This document shows positions 4,945 to 9,655 of a stretch of 9,655 bases of DNA, piece by piece; position 1 is the stretch's first letter; each line of letters opens with the position of its first letter. The translations under genes were made by a program, and so were the position numbers. Under the pieces are notes generated by a model, which worked only from the letters and a program-made list of their open reading frames with translations, was not told the origin of the DNA and searched no databases. Location of the stretch: contig CANGMU010000075.1 in assembly GCA_947454665.1 (NCBI GenBank), positions 1 to 9,655 on the forward strand, in the 5' to 3' direction. This stretch comes from Pseudomonadota bacterium. Lineage in GTDB: Bacteria; Pseudomonadota; Gammaproteobacteria; Steroidobacterales; Steroidobacteraceae.

Positions 4945-7190
4945 AGGTGGCCTTCCTTGACCCCCGACGCCTTCGCCGGACCCTGGCCGGCCTGCTGCTT
5001 CGCATAGGCATCGCGGGCGACCGCGACCAGGTGCGCACGGATCTGCTCGACCTGCGCTTCCGTCAGCAGGTCATCCCAGCTCGGCATGCCGCGCTTCTCG
5101 AGCGCGCCACCGCGCACGACCGACTGGAAGGCCACCGCCTCGCGGATCATCCCTGACTTGCGCAGGTCCGGTACCGGCGCGCGGTCCGCGTTGCTGTGGC
5201 AGCCCGTGCAGTTGCGGCCGAAGAGCGCCGCGCCGGCAGCGATGTCCTGCGGCGTACCGGCCTGGGCCGGCGGTTCCGGGATCGGCAGCACGGCAGGCAG
5301 GACCGGCGGCACCGGCGTCTCGCCGCCATCAAGGCGGAACACGAGGATGCGATTGTCGTTGCCACGTTCGGCCGCAACGTTGCCCGGCATCCAGAAGTTC
5401 CAGCCACCACCACCCGTGCCCGCGAGCACGGCGATGTACTGCACGCCGTTCACGGTGTAGGTCGCAGGCGCCGCGATCAGCGGGCTGCCGGTGTTGATCT
5501 CCTTGATCAGCTCACCGCTCTCGTCGTTGAAGACGCGCAAGTTGCCGTCGATGCTGCCCTGGACGACGATGCCGCCCGCGGTGGACAGCACGCCGCCGTG
5601 GTCCATGAAATTCGGGTACTTGTGTTCCCAGACCACCTTGCGGGCGATCGGGTCCCAGGCCTTCAGCGACGTGTGCATGTCGAGGCTGGGCACAGTCTTG
5701 AGGTAGGCCGGATCCGTGACCGAGCGCAGCGCCGGCGGGATCGCCTCCGGCACCAGCAACTGCGTCGCAAAAGCCAGGATCACACCCGAGGACATGCGCT
5801 CCTGCGAGTGCGGCACCTCCGGCGCCTGCATCATCGCCATGCCGCTGTGCACGGACGGGATGTAGACGAGGCCCGTCTTCTTCGACATCGACATCGGGTT
5901 GAAGTTGTGGCCGCCCACGCCGGACGGGAAGACGATGACCGGCTTGCCCTTGGTGTAGTCGGCGGCCGGGTTCTCGATCACGCGGCCCGTCTTCGGGTCG
6001 ATGCCCAGCGCCCAGTTCGCGTCGACGAACTTGTCGGCTGCGAGCAGCTCGCCCGTGGCACGGTCGTGCACATAGAAGAAGCCGTTCTTCGACGCCTGCA
6101 TCAGCACGTCGCGGTCCTTGTCGCCCCACTTCAGCGTCGTGAGCATCAGCTGCGGCGTGGCGTCGTAGTCCCAGCGTTCGCCCGGCGTCTGCTGGTAATG
6201 CCAAACGTATTCGCCGTTGTCCGCATTGAGCGCGAGGATCGACGCGAGGAACAGGTTGTCGCCGCCCTTCGGGCTGCGCTGCGCGCTGTTCCAGGGCGCA
6301 CCGTTTGCCGTGCCGAAGTACACGAGGTTCGTCTTCGGATCATAGGCAAAGCCGTCCCAGGCATTGCCGCCCAGGCCCTGGTCCCAGCGGCTCTTCGGAT
6401 CCCAGGTCTTCACCGCCATGTCGAGGGCCTTGTTGGCCTGCGGCTTGGACGGATCCCCGGGCACCGTATAAAAGCGCCACTTCATCTCGCCGGTCTCGAG
6501 GTCATAGGCCGACACATAACCGCGCGAGTCGAATTCCGCGCCGCCGTTGCCGATCACGACGACCTTGCCCGCGATCTGCGGCGCACCCGTCACCGAATAC
6601 GCACGGTCATGGGCGATCGTGTCGACTTGCCAGCGCACGCTGCCGTCCTTCGCGTCGAGCGCGAACAGCGTGCCCTCGAAGGATCCGACATAGACCTTGC
6701 CCTGCCACACGGCCACGCCGCGGTTCACGATGTCGCAGCAGGAGCCGCGCGCGTTCTTGAGCTTGAGCGGCGGTTCGAACTGCCACAGCAGCTTGCCCGT
6801 GGCCGCATCCAGCGCGTACACGCGGCCGGCGACGCCGGAGGTGTACATCACGCCGTCGACGACGACCGGCGTGGCCTGCATGCCGCGGTTCGTGCCGGTC
6901 TTGTATTCCCAGGCAAAGCCGAGCTTCTTGGCCGTAGCGCGGTTGACGGTGTCGAGCGGCGAGTAGTGCGTCTTGCCGCCATCGCGGCCGGTGGTGAGCC
7001 AGGCACCCGGCTCCTTGTCGATATCGGCAAGACGCGCGGCATCGACCTGGCCGGTCGGCTGCAGCGGTGCGGGCGCATCGGCCTTCTTGCCGCAGGCGGC
7101 CAGCAGCAGCGCGGCGGCCATTGACGTGGCCAGGGCGGCGGCAAAGCCCAGGCGCGGCAGTTCGACAGTACGGGACAGCGTGCGACTCAT
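4941..7190 (-). CDS. PQQ-dependent quinohaemoprotein alcohol dehydrogenase, predicted lipoprotein
   Basis: This 749-residue protein has a PQQ beta-propeller of the methanol/ethanol dehydrogenase family (about 55-625), a Pro-rich linker (about 626-645) and a C-terminal cytochrome c domain with CTGCH at 661-665 and probable axial Met702. It should oxidise an alcohol, possibly an aldehyde, and send electrons through haem c to the respiratory chain. Visible PQQ features are the vicinal cysteines 151-152, metal ligands Glu219 (GGAEF) and Asn296 (GTANGAPWN), and catalytic Asp341. Asp343 follows in WDYD, a pattern associated with lanthanide-using members. The N-terminus has a signal with lipobox LAAC, so Cys33 is probably lipidated. 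The ATG at 7190 is chosen because the signal peptide starts there and GGGGGA lies eight bases upstream; the frame stays open to 7262, but that extension would bury the signal. It is first in the operon. Confidence 0.9.
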   Translation of the reverse strand: MSRTLSRTVELPRLGFAAALATSMAAALLLAACGKKADAPAPLQPTGQVDAARLADIDKEPGAWLTTGRDGGKTHYSPLDTVNRATAKKLGFAWEYKTGTNRGMQATPVVVDGVMYTSGVAGRVYALDAATGKLLWQFEPPLKLKNARGSCCDIVNRGVAVWQGKVYVGSFEGTLFALDAKDGSVRWQVDTIAHDRAYSVTGAPQIAGKVVVIGNGGAEFDSRGYVSAYDLETGEMKWRFYTVPGDPSKPQANKALDMAVKTWDPKSRWDQGLGGNAWDGFAYDPKTNLVYFGTANGAPWNSAQRSPKGGDNLFLASILALNADNGEYVWHYQQTPGERWDYDATPQLMLTTLKWGDKDRDVLMQASKNGFFYVHDRATGELLAADKFVDANWALGIDPKTGRVIENPAADYTKGKPVIVFPSGVGGHNFNPMSMSKKTGLVYIPSVHSGMAMMQAPEVPHSQERMSSGVILAFATQLLVPEAIPPALRSVTDPAYLKTVPSLDMHTSLKAWDPIARKVVWEHKYPNFMDHGGVLSTAGGIVVQGSIDGNLRVFNDESGELIKEINTGSPLIAAPATYTVNGVQYIAVLAGTGGGGWNFWMPGNVAAERGNDNRILVFRLDGGETPVPPVLPAVLPIPEPPAQAGTPQDIAAGAALFGRNCTGCHSNADRAPVPDLRKSGMIREAVAFQSVVRGGALEKRGMPSWDDLLTEAQVEQIRAHLVAVARDAYAKQQAGQGPAKASGVKEGHL
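4951..4958 (-). promoter_or_regulatory. Ribosome binding site of the flavoprotein gene
   Basis: AAGGAAGG on the minus strand, six bases before the GTG at 4944, lies inside the last codons of the PQQ dehydrogenase gene. It supports the GTG start and the four-base GTGA overlap of the two genes, and it is the strongest Shine-Dalgarno in the operon. Confidence 0.7.
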
Positions 7191-7204
7191 CGTTGGATTC
7201 CCCC

Positions 7205-7238
7205 GGCAGGCGTTCTTGTGTTGCCACTGCAACCTGCC
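7205..7238. repeat. Nested inverted repeat upstream of the PQQ dehydrogenase gene
   Basis: GGCAGG (7205-7210) is complementary to CCTGCC (7233-7238). Between them GTTGC (7220-7224) and GCAAC (7229-7233) form a second dyad around CACT; the two dyads share base 7233. The region begins 15 bases before the PQQ dehydrogenase ATG, so it could be an operator or fold in the 5' leader of the operon mRNA. I could not identify a convincing promoter on either strand here. Confidence 0.35.
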
Positions 7239-7264
7239 GATCATGCCCCGGATGCCGGCCAAGG

Positions 7265-7288
7265 GGAATCGCCGCGGAGCGGCGTTCC
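7265..7288. repeat. GC-rich hairpin in the divergent intergenic region
   Basis: GGAA-t-CGCCGC (7265-7275) faces GCGGCG-TTCC (7279-7288) around the loop GGA, giving a ten-pair stem with one bulged T. Runs of G and C on either side may lengthen it. It lies 27 bases before the bioA ATG and 74 bases beyond the PQQ dehydrogenase ATG. It has no U-tract, so it is not a standard terminator; a bioA leader structure or regulator site is possible. Confidence 0.4.
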
Positions 7289-7315
7289 TGCCCCCTCGTC
7301 CGGTACCCTAGCAAG

Positions 7316-8692
7316 ATGTCCCTGCTTCCCTTTGGCGGCCCCCTCAACGAGGCCCTGGCCACCCGCGACCTGGCCCACGTCTGGCACCCCTGCACCCAGA
7401 TGAAGGACCACGAGCGCGACATGCCGATGATCCCGCTCCGACGCGGCGATGGCGTCTGGCTCGAAGACCTCGAGGGCCGGCGGTATCTCGATGCGATCAG
7501 CTCCTGGTGGGTCAACCTGTTCGGCCACGCGAACCCGCGGCTGGGCGGCGCGATCAAGGCCCAGCTGGACGAACTGGAGCACGTGATCTTCGCGGGCTTC
7601 ACGCACGAACCGGCCGTGCAGCTGGCGGAGGAACTGGTGCGTGTCGCGCCACCGGGGCTCACGCGCTGCTTCTTCGCTGACAACGGCTCCGCCGCGATCG
7701 AAGTCGCGGTGAAGATGAGCTTCCATTACTGGCGCAACCGCGGGCAGGCGCGCAAGACGCGCTTCGTGACGCTGGCCAACAGCTACCACGGCGAGACGCT
7801 GGGGGCGCTGGCCGTGGGCAATGTCGCGCTCTACAAGGACATCTACGCACCGCTGCTGATGGACGTGCTGACCGCACCCTCGCCCGATGCATCGGCGGCC
7901 GAGCCGGGTGAAAGCGCAGCGGATGTCGCCCGCCGCCAGATGATCCCGATGCGCGCGCTGCTCGCGCGCCACGCCGAAGAAATCGCTGGCGTCATCGTCG
8001 AGCCGCTCGTGCAGTGCGCGGGCGACATGCGCATGTACCACCCGGCGTACCTCAGGCTGCTGCGCGAGGCCTGCGACGAATTCGGCGTGCACCTGATCGC
8101 GGACGAGATCGCGGTGGGCTTCGGCCGCACCGGCACGCTCTTCGCCTGCGAGCAGGCCGGCATTTCGCCCGACCTCATGTGCGTGTCGAAGGGACTGACC
8201 GGCGGCTACCTGCCCCTGTCGATCACGCTGGCAGGCGAGGAAATCTACGACGCGTTCTACGACGAATACGCGAAGCTGCGGGCCTTCCTGCATTCGCACA
8301 GCTACACGGGCAATGCGCTGGCCTGCGCCGTGGCGCGCGAGACGCTGCGCATCTTCGCCGAAGAGCCGGTCATCGAGCGCAACCGGGGCCTCGCGGCGCA
8401 CCTCGCGCGCGCCGCAGCGCCACTGGCCGACCACCCCCATGTGGCCGGCATCCGGCAGACGGGCATGATCCTCGCGCTGGACATGGTGAAGGACCGCGCA
8501 ACGGGCGAAACCTATGACTTCCGTGAGCGCCGCGGCCTGCGTGTCTATCGCCATGCGCTGGAGCGCGGCATCCTCATCCGCCCGATCGGCAACGTCGTCT
8601 ATTTCATGCCGCCCTATGTCATCAGCCCCGACGAGATCGACCTGATGGTCCGCGTAGCTGGCGAAGCCATCGAGGCCGCGACATGCGACTGA
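7316..8692 (+). CDS. bioA: Adenosylmethionine-8-amino-7-oxononanoate aminotransferase
   Basis: BioA (458 residues, normal family length) converts 7-keto-8-aminopelargonate to 7,8-diaminopelargonate with S-adenosylmethionine as amino donor, the antepenultimate step of biotin synthesis, in the cytoplasm. It is a class III PLP aminotransferase: the cofactor lysine is Lys292 in CVSKGLTGGY, Asp263 in ADEIAVGFGRTG pairs with the pyridine nitrogen, and Tyr157-His158-Gly159 follows the phosphate-binding DNGSAAIEV region. The double tryptophan in SSWWVNLFGH (64-65) distinguishes BioA from related omega-aminotransferases. The frame is open for 83 codons before the chosen ATG, but the sequence becomes family-like only from HVWHPCTQM at 21-29. 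The Shine-Dalgarno is weak. Other bio genes are absent here, and no BirA or BioR operator was recognised. Confidence 0.95.
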   Translation: MSLLPFGGPLNEALATRDLAHVWHPCTQMKDHERDMPMIPLRRGDGVWLEDLEGRRYLDAISSWWVNLFGHANPRLGGAIKAQLDELEHVIFAGFTHEPAVQLAEELVRVAPPGLTRCFFADNGSAAIEVAVKMSFHYWRNRGQARKTRFVTLANSYHGETLGALAVGNVALYKDIYAPLLMDVLTAPSPDASAAEPGESAADVARRQMIPMRALLARHAEEIAGVIVEPLVQCAGDMRMYHPAYLRLLREACDEFGVHLIADEIAVGFGRTGTLFACEQAGISPDLMCVSKGLTGGYLPLSITLAGEEIYDAFYDEYAKLRAFLHSHSYTGNALACAVARETLRIFAEEPVIERNRGLAAHLARAAAPLADHPHVAGIRQTGMILALDMVKDRATGETYDFRERRGLRVYRHALERGILIRPIGNVVYFMPPYVISPDEIDLMVRVAGEAIEAATCD

Positions 8693-9435
8693 CGCGCGTG
8701 TTCGTCGATACGCCTTTGGCCGGACGCGAAACGGTGCGACTGACGGAAGATGCGGCCAACCACGTGGCACGCGTGCTGCGCCTGGCTGCCGGTGATGCCC
8801 TGTTGCTGTTCGACGGCCGCGGCGGCGAATACGCTGCGACGATCGCGCAGGTGGACAAGCGCAGCGTGGACGTCACGGTGGGTGCGCATGACCCGATCGA
8901 ACGCGAATCGCCGCTGCGCGTGACCCTGCTGCAGGGCATGGCGCGCGGCGAGCGCATGGACCTCATCATCCAGAAGGCCACGGAACTCGGCGTGCACGCG
9001 ATCCGCCCGCTGCGCGCATTGCGCTCGAGCGTGAAGCTCGATGCAACGCAGGCCCTGCGCAAACTCGAGCACTGGCAGGCTGTCGCCACCAGCGCCTGCG
9101 AACAAAGTGGTCGCAACCGCGTTCCCGAACTGCTGCTGCCACTGACCGTGGCCGAAGCCTGCGCGGCGGATGACGGCGGCCTGAAGCTGATGCTCGCCAT
9201 CGACGGCGCCCGCCCCTTGTCCGCGCTGCTGCGCGAGGCCGATCCAGCCTTGATCACCCGCGGCATCACGCTGCTCGTCGGCCCTGAAGGCGGGTTCGAC
9301 GAAACGGAAGAAGCCACCGCCCGCCGCAGCGGCTTTGCCAGTACGCTGCTCGGCCCGCGCGTACTGCGCACCGAAACCGCCCCGCTCGCGGCACTCGCCG
9401 CGCTGCAAGCCCTTGCCGGAGATTTCACTGCATGA
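8683..9435 (+). CDS. rsmE: 16S rRNA (uracil(1498)-N(3))-methyltransferase
   Basis: RsmE (250 residues, full length) methylates N3 of U1498 in 16S rRNA of the 30S subunit using S-adenosylmethionine. It has an N-terminal PUA-like RNA-binding domain (about 1-70) and a C-terminal SPOUT trefoil-knot domain. Diagnostic SPOUT stretches are LLQGMARGERMDLIIQKATELGV (82-104), CEQSGRNRVPE (139-149), LLVGPEGGF (197-205) and LGPRVLRTETAP (223-234), which closely match E. coli RsmE and form the knot that binds the methyl donor. It begins inside the last codons of bioA with a ten-base overlap and ends in an ATGA overlap with the next gene, so the three are probably co-transcribed. The bioA-rsmE pairing is, as I recall, found in Xanthomonadales. 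Confidence 0.95.
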   Translation: MRLTRVFVDTPLAGRETVRLTEDAANHVARVLRLAAGDALLLFDGRGGEYAATIAQVDKRSVDVTVGAHDPIERESPLRVTLLQGMARGERMDLIIQKATELGVHAIRPLRALRSSVKLDATQALRKLEHWQAVATSACEQSGRNRVPELLLPLTVAEACAADDGGLKLMLAIDGARPLSALLREADPALITRGITLLVGPEGGFDETEEATARRSGFASTLLGPRVLRTETAPLAALAALQALAGDFTA

Positions 9436-9655
9436 CCGACCTGTTTTCGCCGCTGCGCGTGGGCGACCTCGAGCTGCCGAACCGCATCGTGATGGCACCG
9501 CTGACGCGCACGCGCGCACCGAACCGCGTGCCGACGCCGCTGATGGCCGAGTACTACCGCCAGCGCGCAAGCAGCGGCCTGATCATCACGGAAGCCACCG
9601 TCGTGTCACCGCAGGCCGTGGGCTATGCGAACACGCCGGGCATCTGGTCGGCCGA
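9432..9655 (+). CDS. Old Yellow Enzyme family alkene reductase (partial, N-terminus)
   Basis: Only the first 74 codons lie in the window. They show the start of an FMN-dependent TIM barrel of the Old Yellow Enzyme / NemA family, which reduces activated C=C bonds with NAD(P)H. The motifs are LFSPLRVGDLELPNRIVMAP, then LTRTRAPN, YYRQRAS, LIITEATVVS and GYANTPGIWS, all in the order seen in NemA and related alkene reductases. The ATG overlaps the rsmE TGA (ATGA), implying translational coupling. The catalytic region is outside the window, so the subclass and substrate cannot be called. A link to the enone or aldehyde chemistry of the divergent operon is possible but unsupported. Confidence 0.88.
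   Translation, partial: MTDLFSPLRVGDLELPNRIVMAPLTRTRAPNRVPTPLMAEYYRQRASSGLIITEATVVSPQAVGYANTPGIWSA

Noticed and set aside
5196..7124. Long open frame on the plus strand opposite the PQQ dehydrogenase (and similar ones at 1346-2569 and 3388-5007)
   Set aside because: These are antisense frames kept open by high GC, with Arg/Ala/His-rich composition and no recognisable domain, while the minus strand encodes clear protein families.
7191..7262. 24-codon upstream extension of the PQQ dehydrogenase
   Set aside because: It would place the lipoprotein signal internally; the ATG at 7190 has a Shine-Dalgarno-like GGGGGA and begins a proper signal peptide.
7067..7315. 83-codon upstream extension of BioA
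   Set aside because: It runs over the oppositely oriented PQQ gene start and has no family similarity; BioA-like sequence begins just after the ATG at 7316.
7191..7315. BirA or BioR operator controlling bioA
   Set aside because: I searched by eye for a TTGTAAACC-like BirA site and for a BioR-like palindrome and found neither; the dyads present differ in sequence.
7241..8770. Long minus-strand open frame opposite bioA, and another at 8614-9570 opposite rsmE
   Set aside because: They have biased composition and no domain; bioA and rsmE on the plus strand carry unmistakable catalytic motifs.

Overview
The window reads as a high-GC gammaproteobacterial chromosome. A Xanthomonadales, Steroidobacterales or Nevskiales type organism is my inference, from the bioA-rsmE pairing, the AmpD sequence and the strong GC bias at third codon positions. 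Nothing in the window fixes the taxonomy more closely. No RNA gene, CRISPR array or insertion sequence is visible, and no gene-free stretch exceeds about 150 bases.

Layout: (1) Positions 1-143 are an AT-rich edge holding a possible start of a small membrane protein on the minus strand. (2) Positions 144-833, minus strand, are a ribbon-helix-helix antitoxin and PIN-domain toxin pair; a direct repeat and a -10-like box lie just upstream. (3) Positions 887-7190, minus strand, are five tightly overlapping genes. In transcription order they are a lipoprotein PQQ/haem c alcohol dehydrogenase, a flavoprotein of the vanillyl-alcohol oxidase / p-cresol methylhydroxylase family, a small secreted cytochrome c, an AmpD-type amidase, and a Tat-exported carotenoid-oxygenase (RPE65) family protein resembling lignostilbene dioxygenases and isoeugenol monooxygenases. 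(4) Positions 7191-7315 are a divergent intergenic region with two inverted repeats. (5) Positions 7316-9655, plus strand, are bioA, rsmE and the first 74 codons of an Old Yellow Enzyme, each overlapping the next.

The minus-strand operon is the main interest. Flavoprotein plus cytochrome c is the architecture of p-cresol methylhydroxylase and eugenol hydroxylase, which oxidise the benzylic position of para-alkylphenols and pass electrons to cytochrome c. A PQQ dehydrogenase could oxidise the resulting alcohol. The RPE65-family oxygenase could cleave a propenyl- or stilbene-type double bond to give an aromatic aldehyde. Together they suggest a periplasmic pathway that shortens phenylpropanoid, alkylphenol or lignin-derived side chains. 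Three details stand out: the PQQ enzyme has the Asp-X-Asp signature linked to lanthanide use, the flavoprotein lacks several vanillyl-alcohol oxidase active-site residues, and a peptidoglycan-recycling amidase gene lies inside the operon. The substrate cannot be read from the sequence.
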